From Cryptomeria japonica (taxonomy: Eukaryota; Streptophyta; Pinopsida; Cupressales; Cupressaceae): DNA of 64,000 nucleotides. Under the pieces are notes generated by a model, which was not told the DNA's origin, ran no database searches, and saw nothing but the letters and a program-made list of their open reading frames with translations. This document shows positions 1 to 10,939 of the stretch, piece after piece; the first letter of the stretch is position 1, and the number at the start of each line of letters is the position of its first letter. The stretch is taken from contig NC_081415.1 in assembly GCF_030272615.1 (NCBI RefSeq), forward strand, positions 417,851,757 to 417,915,756, given 5' to 3'. The translations under genes and the position numbers were made by a program.

Positions 1-668
1 CTCCAACTGTTGGAACGTTTGTCACTGCTCTTTGGGAAAACAAGGTTAGATTTAGATAATCAATCGTAGTGACAAATCTGTTTACCAACAAGATCCTTGC
101 CAGTTATCCTTTTGGTCACAACCGTCATCATGTATTAATTAATTGCATCTTGGCCTAATTCATTTCTTGTCTCTTAGGGTTTTTATGATTTAATCATTAA
201 ATTCTATTCAATTCTCCCTTCTTAGGTTAAATGAATTTATTAATTTATCCTATGTTACAATTAAACTAATTATTTAATTGGCTAAATTCTTTCCTTTTTG
301 TGAGTTAATTAATAAATAAAATTTATTAATTAATGCCACCTAATTATTTCCCCCTAATTTCTCCTCAATTTGTGCTCAATTTTGTCATAATTATGAGCAA
401 CTTTTGGGGCTAATTTGTCATATCTTGTCTTGGAAATGTGTCATAATTGTTGCATAGTAACTAGTCATAATTCTTGACATAAAAAAATTTCATTAAATGG
501 ACATAGCATTTGTCATGTTTTGCCCCCCCAATTAAGTTAATTTCGAATGAAGTTGCTTCTTTTAGTTTCTCATGCCAATTTGATATCCTCATTGGTTTTT
601 CTATAAATTGAGCTCTTTTCTTGTCATTTTCTAACCACACTTCTAGTATCCTTACACTACAAATTTCA
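1..668. other. A+T-rich sequence, no gene seen
   Basis: No reading frame here resembles a known protein. The stretch is rich in short TTAATTAA-like words and ends where a gypsy LTR begins. It may be decayed transposon sequence, but I cannot assign it. Confidence 0.5.
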
Positions 669-1518
669 TGATGCAGGAGCATCCGGTGCTATAAGGGCAA
701 TCCGACATCACCCGAAAAATGTTTTCCTTTTTTGTTAAGTTTTCTTTAATGTTTTTGCATTTCTAGATACCCATTTGGGTGAATAAGAATTTCCAACAGT
801 TAAAATTGTCCACTTGTTTTTTCTAGCCAACCTGCTATTTATAGAAAGTTTTAATTTGAAGGTAGATGGAGACAAAAATTTGCGGGAAGCTTTACAATGG
901 AAAATAAGCACTTTGGAGGAAGCATCGGGTCAAAATCATTCACGGTTTGAAGGTTATTCAAGTTTCAGTTTCCTAGAATTCTACTAAAAATTCTTCTAAG
1001 TCAGATTTAAGGCATTAAACGGTCCTAAATGGCCCCAAAAATGGTGGGTATCAACAGAAAGAATTCTTAGCATATTCTTCACACAGAGTTTTTCGACAGT
1101 TCAAATGGCGCATCAATCTGACTGTCGAATCAAAATTTATGGTTGTCTGAAGTTGCACAACTTTTCAAAAAGTTCAGGTTTTCGAATTTGGCTCAATTTC
1201 AGAATTTCCAATTTCATTTTTTGGCACCAGACCACCAAATTTTAAATTTCAAATTGTAATTTTTGGTTCCAAATCGTAGGGAGGCTATTTAGGACACATT
1301 TTGGGGAAACTTATGATAGTTTTTGGGTTGAAAAAATTGCATTGTAAGAGAAAAGGTTTTCTAGAAAATTGTATAAGTTGTCATCTATTACAACCTGTGA
1401 GGACTTATTCCTCTTGTTTCCACTTCCATGTATTGAAGATAGTTTTCAAATAATAATAATATAATCATTTGTTCCAAATTTGTTGTGTTTTTCTGTGTCT
1501 TGGATTTTGCCCTCATCA
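669..1518 (+). mobile_element. Gypsy-type 5' LTR
   Basis: The LTR starts TGATGCAGGAGCATC and ends CCCTCATCA, and is followed after two bases by a tRNA-Met-like primer site, which marks it as a 5' LTR. A diverged relative with the same ends lies at 43462-44045. Both contain the sequence family GTTGTC(T/G)GAAAGTTG...TTTTTCAAAAAGTT and end with an A-rich stretch and TTTGTTTCT/TTTCTGTG-like words before the terminal CCCTCATCA. The internal region downstream is cut short after the start of gag, so no 3' LTR can be paired with it. Confidence 0.75.
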
Positions 1519-1520
1519 AG

Positions 1521-1532
1521 TGGTATCTAAGC
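1521..1532 (+). promoter_or_regulatory. Primer-binding site (tRNA-Met type)
   Basis: TGGTATCTAAGC differs at two positions from the usual plant initiator tRNA-Met primer site TGGTATCAGAGC and lies two bases after the LTR end, the expected place for minus-strand DNA priming. Confidence 0.75.
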
Positions 1533-1614
1533 AGGTTGCTCCTAAGCGTGTGGATAGATTGTCAAACGTGAGGCAATTCACACTAGTACTTGTGGTTGTG
1601 GGCTCGAGGTCAAT

Positions 1615-1851
1615 ATGCCTCTAAGAGTGATGTGTGGTGGCATAAATGCTCATGACATAAATGTCAATGAAAGAAACACTTTGGCAGACGAGGGGTTTAG
1701 AGCCCTCTAGAGACACATTGATGCATTACAAGAGGAACTGAGAAGAGGGTTTAATCCGAGAAGAGGAGAGAGTGAGTATGAAGAAGAGAATGAAGATACA
1801 TCTAAGGAGGAAGTTGAAGAGGTGGTCAATCAAAATCAAGTTTGGGATTAG
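1615..1851 (+). pseudogene. Gypsy gag N-terminus, truncated
   Basis: The reading frame opens with ATG at 1615, about 80 bp after the primer site, and encodes a basic then acidic gag-like start: MPLRVMCGG, then IDALQEELRRGFNPRRG and an EEE-rich stretch. There is an in-frame TAG at 1708-1710 and the frame ends at a TAG at 1849. Gag of plant gypsy elements normally continues for several hundred residues, so only the N-terminus remains. Homology to gag is inferred from position after LTR and primer site plus the general character of the peptide, not from a diagnostic motif. Confidence 0.6.
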
Positions 1852-1959
1852 TGCAGGATCATGGGGGGCCAAAAAGTGACGATGTGAAAAAAAATAGGCG
1901 TCTCCACTCACCTAAAAACGCGAAAATTCATGTTGACTTTTTGTTTGGCCTGAGTGTCA

Positions 1960-2035
1960 GTACACCTTGGCATGGTAAACACCTAAGCAAATCGGATATC
2001 GGATAAAATCGGATATCCAATTTTTATAGGTAATT
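1960..2035. repeat. Left arm of inverted repeat flanking the TA array
   Basis: AAATCGGATATCCAATTTTTA near 2010-2032 is close to the reverse complement of TAAAAATCGGATATCCGATT near 2600-2622. The two arms bracket the TA-rich array. The motif GGATATCC is itself palindromic and recurs nearby, also as GATATCCGG at about 2699-2708. Confidence 0.55.
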
Positions 2036-2600
2036 TTAAATTAAAAAATAAATTATATAATATATAATGTAATATAATAATATATTATATATTACATAAT
2101 ATATAGTATATTATTAAGTTATATTATATATTACATAATATATAATATATTATTAACTTATATTATATATTACATAATATATAATATATAATATATTATT
2201 ATATTATATTATATATTACATAATATATAATATATTATTATATTATATTATATTATATATTATATAATACATAATATATAATATAATATTAGATTATAAA
2301 ATATAATATTGTACTATATATTATAATAATATATTATATAACATATTATTATATTATATATTATATTATTATATTATATAATATATATAATATATTATTA
2401 TATTATATTATATAATAATATATTATATAATTATATATTATATAATATAATATAATATAATATTATATATTATATAGTACGTATTATATAATATATTATT
2501 ATATTATATTATATATTGTATAATATATAATATATTATTATATCATTATATAATACGTTTATATTATATAATATAATGTTATTTTAAAATAATTTAAAGT
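2036..2600. repeat. TA-rich minisatellite array
   Basis: About 560 bp made almost only of A and T. Blocks containing TTATATTATATATTACATAA then TATATAATATATTATTA repeat with units of roughly 40-55 bp, strictest between 2095 and 2260 and looser after that. No gene can be read through it. Confidence 0.85.
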
Positions 2601-2940
2601 ATAAAAATCGGATATCCGATTTTCTGTGACAATATAAATGGACTGTGACAGCCTGTGAGTTATTTTTAACCCACGCGCTGCATGATTTTTTTGAATCCGA
2701 TATCCGGTTGGACCCGATATTCGGTTGTTTGACCCATATTTGCTAAAAAATACATTAAAAGGTGGGATTTTTATTGTTTTCAATCATTTTCATTCAAATT
2801 TTTGTATTTTTTTTAATGTTTATTTGTTTTTTCATTGAAAATATGGTGTTTTTCATGAAAATTATGTTTTTTTTTAATCAAATACAAAATTGTTCAATTT
2901 GTTAACTAAATTCAATTGTTTACATTCAATTAGGTTAAAA

Positions 2941-4899
2941 ATGGTGGATAACAGTGAAAACATTGATCAACCACAACCGCAACAACCAAACCCTCATGCA
3001 CAAAACACTCCTTTGCCAAACCCCCCCTCAATTGAGGATTTAATTGCATAAAATTTGAACCAATTGAGGGGGATTGCAGATGTCTATCATAGGATCCCTC
3101 GCCTGAACCCAATGTTTGATCCCCTCACGTCGATCATAAAGAGTATAGAAACCATCACTGAGGAGCGCAATGTTGCTCTTTTGTGGCGAGATTCTATGAG
3201 GGAACAATATGTGGATGGCTTGTCCTATATGGAGATCAAGGATCTCGAGATATCCAAAGCCGCTATCGCCGCATTGTTTGCAAATCCCCACAGTGGTCAA
3301 TCTATAAACCCCAAAAAAACAAAACTTTCTATTAAATGGTACACAAATGATGGTATTATGAAAAACTTTTGGGATCGTTGGTGGATGGTTTTCGACAAAC
3401 CGCCCAACAAAAATCTTGATGTCCCCTTCTACTTCATCAAAAAATTGTATGCTAAGTTTGTTTTAGGAAAACATGTGAACTACTTTGATGATCCAACCTT
3501 TCCAGGGTGTGGGTTTAGGTATGCCCCAAAATAGACCTGGGGCAGTCAGAGTAGTCAAGGGCCCATATGTCCCCCTCCTCCTATTGATCCCCCACCTCCA
3601 GTGCAGTAACCAGATGTCATTTGTGAGGCGGCATCACGGACCATATCGGTTATTCACTCTTTGAGTAGCCTTTTGGTTTCTTAGGCTGGGTCAGTAGCTC
3701 AGCCTACTTTTGATGGTAGCGGTGCATCCGGTGGTGCTGACATGTCCTCCTTGGTCCACACATTTGTGTGCCCCATAGTTGTGTCATGTGTGGGCACGTA
3801 TGCTTGGGTCCAGTTGGACAACCTGTTGATCCTCCTACGCACAGTGCAAATTATGAGGTGCATGAGATGCACGATGCACTAGATGTTATGACACAGACTG
3901 GAGGATACCCTAGAGAGTCCTCGCATGCTAGAGGCAAGGAGGCACCTTCATCATACATTGATGATGCAGTGGTAAGATTTGTATTTTCACAGTTCATTCT
4001 ATATTTTAAATGAATATTTATAATCTAGATAATATTAAGTACTATTTTTTATTAACATGATCTATTTAATAGTTGATGACCAAGGAGGAGTTGACACAGA
4101 TCCAAGAGGGCACCTTGATGGCCATTTCATTTAGCCTTGATAGCTTTACGGTACATATATTATCGCACCTAGTCATTTGTATTTTATTGTACATACATGC
4201 TCATCATTTATATTGGTATTAATTACATTATGTAGTAACTTGCATGTATATCTTATTTTACTCGTGTAGGGCACAAGCAGCACGAGTGTGGGGTTGTGTG
4301 ATTTCGGATCTGGTAGTGCAATTGGAGACAAGGGAAAGGTAATTGAATGCAAATATGATTGAATGAATAGTTTAAATAACTTATAATGATTATACACATC
4401 TAGACATAGATTGATAGTTTCATATACTTGTTGTGTATATTTATAGAGAATTCTTGGCTTCACATCCTTGTTGACTACACCCACTATACCTGAAGATGAT
4501 GATGAAGAAGAAGAAGAAGAAAAAGAAGAGATGCCTCGAGTACATGTGTGTTTATTTTATTTTGTGTTTAGTAGATATAATTTGTTATTATCAGTGACAA
4601 TTATATGCTAACTTGTATCAATGTCATGTTTGTGAACATATTTAGGTTGTGTATGAAAATATTGAAAACATACTTCCTCTACCAAAGACATACATCAAGA
4701 GTCTTGCAAAGCTGAAGAGAAAACGTGGAGATGAGGTAAACAAGAATAGTTCAATTATAGTTCATTTTTATGTTAACTTTTCGAATGTGAGTTATATAAT
4801 ATAACTAATCTTAATCGTGGTTTGTTTTTTCTTGTGCAGGATCCTTCAGAGCCGAGCAGTGCGGTGAAGATCGATTTTGATGATCCATCAGCATCTTAG
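2941..4899 (+). pseudogene. Unrecognised multi-exon gene, decayed
   Basis: I do not recognise the protein. Exon 1 opens at ATG 2941 with a Q/P-rich leader, then a folded-looking region (3055-3534) containing NFWDRWWMVFDKP and a tail of PPPP runs. It carries in-frame stops at 3049, 3532, 3607 and 3681 and one frameshift near 3765. Downstream, introns with GT...AG ends fit exactly at 3972-4072, 4151-4269, 4339-4446, 4540-4645 and 4736-4839. The exons between them (4073-4150, 4270-4338, 4447-4539, 4646-4735, 4840-4899) are all multiples of three and open in one joined frame, ending at TAG 4897. Exon 4 encodes an acidic D/E run; exon 5 a basic KLKRKRGDE patch, possibly a nuclear signal. The stops could all be former Gln codons. 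It may be a transposon-linked protein or a captured host gene. The intron model is strong; function is unknown. Confidence 0.65.
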
Positions 4900-5149
4900 G
4901 ATGTTATAGATAGTTTTGGGATGCTCACATGTCTTGTTGGCATGTATATTTTGTATATGGACATACATTCACGTATATAGACATACATTTTGTTTGAGTT
5001 GGCGTTTATGCCATATTTGTGTATGGACATACACTTGTAATCATTTGACATTTTCATATATACATAAGTTGATATTTGATCATATAAATTGTAGCTCATC
5101 TGTACATGGTGTTATCATGGAAATATTTAATCTTCAATCCAATAATTAA

Positions 5150-5318
5150 CAATGGTTATTTAATGAACAATACAATTCATTTCATTGCATCGTAAGTGTT
5201 GTTTGTATAATGAACAATACAATTCATTTAATGAACAATACAATTCATGAACAATACAATTCATTTAATGAATAATAAAATACAATTCATTTAATGAACA
5301 ATACTATACGATTCATTA
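5150..5318. repeat. Short tandem repeat with ATTCATTTAATGAACAATAC words
   Basis: The words AATGAACAATACAATTCATT recur about six times with variable spacing of roughly 20-30 bp. Each unit has small dyad symmetry (AATGAA/TTCATT). The array ends directly at the first 361-bp repeat unit. Confidence 0.8.
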
Positions 5319-5320
5319 TT

Positions 5321-7230
5321 ACCCTATGCATGCTCCCATTTCCCCCCCCCCCCAACTCGGTCGAACGCTTGGGGTCATACCCTACCCGCGTCATCCCTTG
5401 AGCACCCTAAGTGCTAAAAATTATCAAACTTTGACGGGCCCTAACTCAGAATCCATGGCACCTGCGAACAATCCGTTTGAACCTACGGGGCCACGAGAGG
5501 GGTCCCTACAAAAGCCTATCTCAGTTTTTCAAGTTTCCCTACAGTTTTATTAGGGCAGCATTTTTTCGGTTGGCAAAAAAATCGTCGGTCTCATTCAATC
5601 GAATGTTGTCGCATGGCCAATTTCTCATTCTTCTCATAATGATAACAAACCGTCGGCTCCGACATGTCCAGTTAGGCATTATTACCCTATGCATGCTCCT
5701 ATTTTTCCCCCCCACTCGGTTGAACGCTTAGAGTCATACCCTACCAGCGTCGTCCCTTGAGCACCCTAAGTGCTAAAAATTGTCAAACTTTGACGAGCCC
5801 TAACTCGGAATCTGTGGCATCTGCAAGCAATCTGTTTGAACCTACGAGGCCATGAGAGGGATCCCTACAAAATCTTATCTCGGTTTTTCAATTTTTTCTA
5901 TGGTTTTATTAGGGCATCATTTTTTTTGTTGGCGAAAAAATCATCAGTCTCATTCAATCGAATGTTATCGCGTGGCCAATTTCTCGTTCTGCTCCTCGTG
6001 ATAATGAACCATCGGCTTTGACATGTCCAGTTAGGCAGTATTACCCTATGCATGCTCCTATTTTTCCCCCAGACTCGATCGAATGCTCAGGATCATACCC
6101 TACCAGCATCGTCCCTTGAGCACCCTAAGTGCTAAAAATAGTCAAACTTTGACGGGCCCTAACTCGGAATTTGTGGCACCTACAAACAATCCATTTGAAC
6201 CTATGGGGCCACGAGAGGGGTCCCTACAAAAGCCTATCTCGGTTTTTCAAGTTTCCCTATGATTTTATTGGGGCAGCATTTTTTCGGTTGGCCAAAAAAT
6301 CGTCAGTCTCATTCAATCAAATGTTGTCGTGTGGCCAATTTCTCATTCTGCTCGTCATGATAACGAACCGTCGGCTTCAACATGTCTAGTTAGGCATTAT
6401 TACCCTATGCATGCTCCTATTTCCCCCCCCCCCCCACTCGATCAAACGCTCAGGGTCATACCCTACCGGCGTCGTCCCTTGAGCACCCTAAGTGCTAAAC
6501 ATTGTCAAACTTTGACGGGCCCTAACTCGGAATCTGTGGCACCTACGACGATCCGTTTGAACCTACAGGGCCATGAGAGGGGTCCCTACAAAATTCTATC
6601 TCGGTTTTTCAAGTTTCCCTACGGTTTTATTAGGGCAGCATTTTTTCAGTTGGCGAAAAAATCGTCAGTCTCATTTAATCGAATGTTGTCGCGTGGCCAA
6701 TTTCTCGTTCTACTCGTCGTGATAATGAACCATCGGCTCCAACATGTCCAGTTAGGAATTATTACCATATGCATGCTCCTATTCCCCCCCCCCCCTCCCA
6801 CTCGATAGAACGCTCGGGGTCATACCCTACCGGCGTCGTCCCTTGAGCACGCTAAGTGCTAAAAATTATCAAACTTTGACAGGCCCTAACTCGGAATCCG
6901 TGGCACATGCGAACGATCTATTTGAACCTACGGGGCCACAAGAGGGGTCCCTACAAAAGCCCATCTCGGTTTTTCAATTTTCCCTACAGTTTTATTAGGG
7001 CAGCATTTTTTCGGTTGGCAAAAAATCATTAGTCTCATTCAATCGAATGTTGTCACGTGGCCAATTTCTCGTTCTGCTTGTTGTGATAACGAACCGTCGG
7101 CTCCGACATGTCCATTTAGGCATTATTACCCTATGCATGCTCCTATTTTTCCCCCCCACTCGATCGAATGATCGGGGTCATACCCTACCGGCGTCGTCCC
7201 TTTGAGCACCCTAAGTGCTAAAAATTGTCT
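5321..7230. repeat. Tandem array of five 361-bp units plus a partial
   Basis: The anchor ACCCTATGCATGCTCC starts at 5321, 5684, 6043, 6402, 6764 (ACCATATGC) and 7128, giving periods of 363, 359, 359, 362 and 364 bp. Each unit has the same order: a C-tract, a TACCGGCGTCGTCCC block, GAGCACCCTAAGTGCTAAA, AAACTTTGACGGGCCCTAAC, a GGGGTCCCTACAAAA block and a GGTTGGC-AAAAAATCG block. Copies differ mainly by C/T and G/A changes and by C-tract length. The right end runs without a break into the minus-strand LTR head at 7231-7678, so the array may be the inner part of that LTR or the leader of the same element. Confidence 0.92.
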
Positions 7231-7678
7231 ACTTCAACTCTTGACTCTTGACTTTATTGTTGCTCCAAGGCTTGAAGAAAGACTAATTGATGCTTAATTT
7301 CTCTTGAATGCTTGATTGCTTGATCTCATGTGTGGATGTTCAAAAGAGAGGGGAAATCCTCCTTTTATACTTGCTCGTCAGATAAATTCTAATTTCTCGA
7401 CATGAGCCGACACGGAGAGAGGAATCCCGCCTAAATTTGAAATAGGGCAAAGGGTTTAAAGGGGGGCCAAATCAGGGGGGACCAAAGCATGGCACCCTGG
7501 TCCTATCCCTATTTAGGGCTAGGATAATATGCTAAGTGCATAGGAAAAGTCAAAAAATGATGTAATTCATGAGGGGCATGAGCATAATCAGGTCCCAATC
7601 ATGTCAAGGGGCGCAAATGCTAAGGTAGGGACTCGATGCGGTCAAAATTATATAAGGGTGCAATTTTAGGATGCTACA
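7231..7678 (-). mobile_element. Head of a gypsy-like LTR (minus strand)
   Basis: Read on the minus strand it starts TGTAGCATCCTAAAATTGC at 7678, matching the start of the LTRs at 25047, 32095 and 48825. A dyad GGACCA...TGGTCC at 7479-7503 precedes a TATA box at 7363-7369. The other LTR end is not identifiable because the 361-bp repeats begin downstream of the TATA region. Confidence 0.65.
7363..7369 (-). promoter_or_regulatory. TATA box of minus-strand LTR
   Basis: The minus strand reads GTATAAAAGG, a good plant TATA box, 109 bp downstream of the dyad at 7479-7503, so transcription would run leftward into the 361-bp repeats. Confidence 0.55.
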
Positions 7679-8399
7679 GGTTGTTCTTTAGTTCAACTTA
7701 ACTCTTTATTGATTATTATTGCTCATGCTAGTGTCTTGAAAGTTACAAGTATTTAGAAAAGTAGAACCCCCTTTATTGTGAAGAGAGAGAATAAGGAAAC
7801 ATTCCTTCTAAAAAAAGAGAATTGAATGATTGTAATGCCCTTGGATAGAATAGATAGTTGATTTTAGAATAGATACTAGTTGTCTAAGTGGAAAGGCAAT
7901 AAGAAGGCGGCCTCCACTTTGTGAGGAGAGATTTAATCTCACACACTATGGTTGAAACTCGCATTTTGTAAACCTTTCCAGTTTACAAAATTTTCAACCA
8001 ACACATCCATTGTAGATACTAATGATGGTAGTCCTCATTGCACATTGCTTATCCATTAATTAGATTAGTTAGTTATTCAAGATAGTGATTTACAGGTTTG
8101 TGATACTCTATCAAGTGAAAAATGGTTTAATGATTGGATTTGGGGAATTTCTCCCTACTTGTAACATTCCCACATGTGCATTCATAAATTTATATTAAAT
8201 ATTTGATTATAACATGTGTACTTGATTGGCATAGATATAAGGGTTGTTAAATTGATATTTGGATGATAATTATAAAGATAGTGTTCTTCATGAGGCTAAT
8301 GGGGGTCATTTGTGGTGGAAATGTGAGTGTAGAGGTATGGGTTAAAAATACATTGTGTATAGGATATAATCAGAATAAGATGAAAAATTATCCATATGA
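7679..8399. other. No recognisable gene
   Basis: A+T-rich sequence without a recognisable frame. It lies between the LTR head and an integrase relic and is probably worn gypsy sequence, by position only. Confidence 0.4.
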
Positions 8400-8960
8400 T
8401 TATGTTTGAAAATATCCTACATGTCAAATAAGGTGATCTAAAACATGTGCTTACTTGTGAACTCCATTCATTTACTTCTCATTGGACACTTTTTTATGTG
8501 TGTGCTTCTTATGAAAAATCTTATTTTTAGATTTAGATTACCTTTGTCTATTATTATAAATAATGACATATCTTTTGAGAATAGGGAAGTGAAAAAGTTC
8601 TTAGATAAGTTTCACATTCAAAAATAATGCACTTCTCCATAGTATTTGCAATTAGATAAAATAATCAAATAGATTTTAAAAAGTGCATAACCATGGGACC
8701 AATTGGCATAAAGAGTTTGTCTCATCATTATAGGATTATTGTACTAGTATTCATAGCGAAGGTATACTCATTATTCATTAGCATGTGCTACTAAGGCTAT
8801 TATACCTCTTGAGTTGGATATAATGTCTTTGTAGGTCTCCCTTTTGACACTATTAATGATAATGCATATAGGGAGCAGAGATTACAAGAACTTGAGACAC
8901 TTGATAAGAGCAAGGTGCATACATTAGATTATCTTTAAGAATATAAAAACACTTAAATAA
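8400..8960 (+). pseudogene. Gypsy integrase C-terminal relic
   Basis: The frame around 8530-8627 reads RLPLSIIINNDISFENREVK followed by FLDKFHIQ. This matches the gypsy integrase core around its second Asp, where families show G-L-P-x-S-I-x-T/S-D and a following K/E-F-L/W-x-x-F-x-I. Here the Asp is Asn. A second frame near 8780-8830 reads YSLACATKAIIPLELDI, like the 'P-Y-x-L-V-Y-G-x-E-A-V-L-P-L-E' segment after the catalytic core. A third near 8850-8935 reads AYREQRLQELETLDKSK, like the C-terminal arm. Several frameshifts and stops separate them. No LTR can be paired with it. Confidence 0.7.
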
Positions 8961-10930
8961 AAATGATAATAAGGGCATATTTCAATTAGATTTGTGATGG
9001 ATGATCTTGTTCTTCAACTAACCCAAAAAATTCAAATGTCAAATAAGAACTGAGAGGTAAAAATTGATCCAATTGGTTGGAACCTATTGTTATTGCTTCC
9101 AGGCACAACACACAAGCATTTGGGTTGTTCATCATAGATAGAAAGTCATTTAAAGACCCAGTTAATGTCATGCATTTATGGCACTACTACTTCTGACGGT
9201 CATAAATTCAAATTTATTCAATTACATAAAGTTTCCAAATTTAGTTGATTTCATTTTTAGTTAGACAATGATTTCAAAAAATTTACATCTTCAATTAGTT
9301 TCAATTCCAATTAGTTATGGCCTTAGTGGGGTTTCAAAGTTTAAGAGGTTTTTAATTTTAGTGACATTACATATTATAATCAAAGGGGTTAGCTTCAAAT
9401 AGTTTACAGGATTCTTTGGCCCATTTTTTCATCATTTATATCCTTCACCTATGTTTCATTATTATCATATCCTTGATTTAGGTGATCCTATCCTTGCATA
9501 CTCATTGGGTCTTTATGTTATATCTTATTGAATATGCTTTTACATCTCTAATTAATTCTTGCATCTTATATGGCATCCATTGAAGGCATATTATTGCCCT
9601 TTCATATTTGTGCTTAAATGATTATATCTCATATTTCATTGATTGAGTCATTAACTCTTCAATGACTTATTACAATGATTAGTTCACGGAAAATGATGAT
9701 TATAGTATATCATCTTACCACTACAACAAATTGAATCCTATGGTAAGTCCTATAATTATTTTTGCTCTAGGAAGAATCCTAGTGCTACTTTTTCCCCAAG
9801 GGAAAACCTATAGCTACTTCCAAGTGGAGTCATATTATCCTTTATCTATAGCTACTTCACAACTTTAATACTTCAACTTTTAGTTTGTAAGATGTTGAGT
9901 ACTTGTGTTTATGCCAATTTTAAATTCTTATTAGATGCTACTCATTGGAAGTTTTTGTGCTTATACATTTTAAGATGGATCATTTGTTGTGAATTTTATA
10001 ACATGGTCATTTTTATCCATGTCCTTTATACAAGTCTAAATATATACTTTCATGATGATTGTTTCATGAGCATCTTCATAGTAGTTCACATGCACAAAGA
10101 GGGGTACAATGTGAAGGTGAAAAATACATATATTAAACTTTTTCCCTTCATTTTGATCTCATCTAGACTTGTTTGTCCCCAATGTAACGACTAATGCAAA
10201 AAATGACATGTTCTCCTTTGGAAGTTGGTAAAATAGCCTATATCTATCTCCACACATCACAAAGATCCATATTTCATCTTCAATCTCAACCCTTCATCAC
10301 CCTAGGCTGCTTCTACAATGCAAAATGAACTTGTTTGAGATCCACATGCACATATTCGACTCTCATACTTTTAAATTCAAATTTTAAAGTGGGTCCATCT
10401 TGACCCTTTCCCAACTAATTACTATGAGACAACTAAAATGTAAAAATATTTGAATTGCATTGACAAATTATAAATAAACCCCACCTCCTTGATTTGAATT
10501 GCAAGTTAGGGTATTGTATAATAGGAAAAACCCTGGTTCATTATTGTCATCAAAGAATCTAGGAATCATTCAGCATATCTAAAAAAGAAACATGTAAGTG
10601 CACTTCTACACTTTGCATCATCATAGTTGCAATAGCATCAACACTATGCATATTGCATTATTACCTAACATGTCTTCATGTATTAAATTGAATTGATAAC
10701 AATAGTTTGACCAAAGGGAAATTATTCTAAACTAACAAGCTCGTCAATAGTATCTATTAAAACCACACCCTTAAAATCCAAGTTCCAAACACAAAGCAAA
10801 TAGATCTTTGACATCAATTTCAATTACAATCAAGATCAATTCCACAAGCACAAAAGTGAACCAAAACAACATTTATCAATTTTATCAATCCCAATACAAT
10901 TGTCTTAAAAAACTCTAATTTTCTAACATA
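8961..10930. other. No recognisable gene
   Basis: About 2 kb with only short, unconvincing frames on both strands. The 100-codon frame at 9892-10194 resembles nothing I know and has an A+T-driven hydrophobic composition. I see no repeats above noise. Confidence 0.45.
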
Positions 10931-10939
10931 TTAACATAT

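Noticed and set aside
2941-4899. Calling the multi-exon relic a known transposase
   Set aside because: No DDE/DDD pattern, zinc finger or hAT dimerisation motif could be read in the exons.
5477-6808. Similar open frames (LRGHERGPYKSLSRFF-type) in several 361-bp repeat units
   Set aside because: Unit lengths of 359-364 bp shift the frame from copy to copy and the frames are short, so the likeness only reflects the DNA repeat.
5321-7230. CRISPR-like array
   Set aside because: Units are 361 bp and near-identical throughout, with no short repeat/unique spacer pattern, and the DNA is plant nuclear.
9892-10194. 100-codon frame as a small gene
   Set aside because: A+T-driven composition, no recognisable motif, and no splice or promoter signals that stand out.
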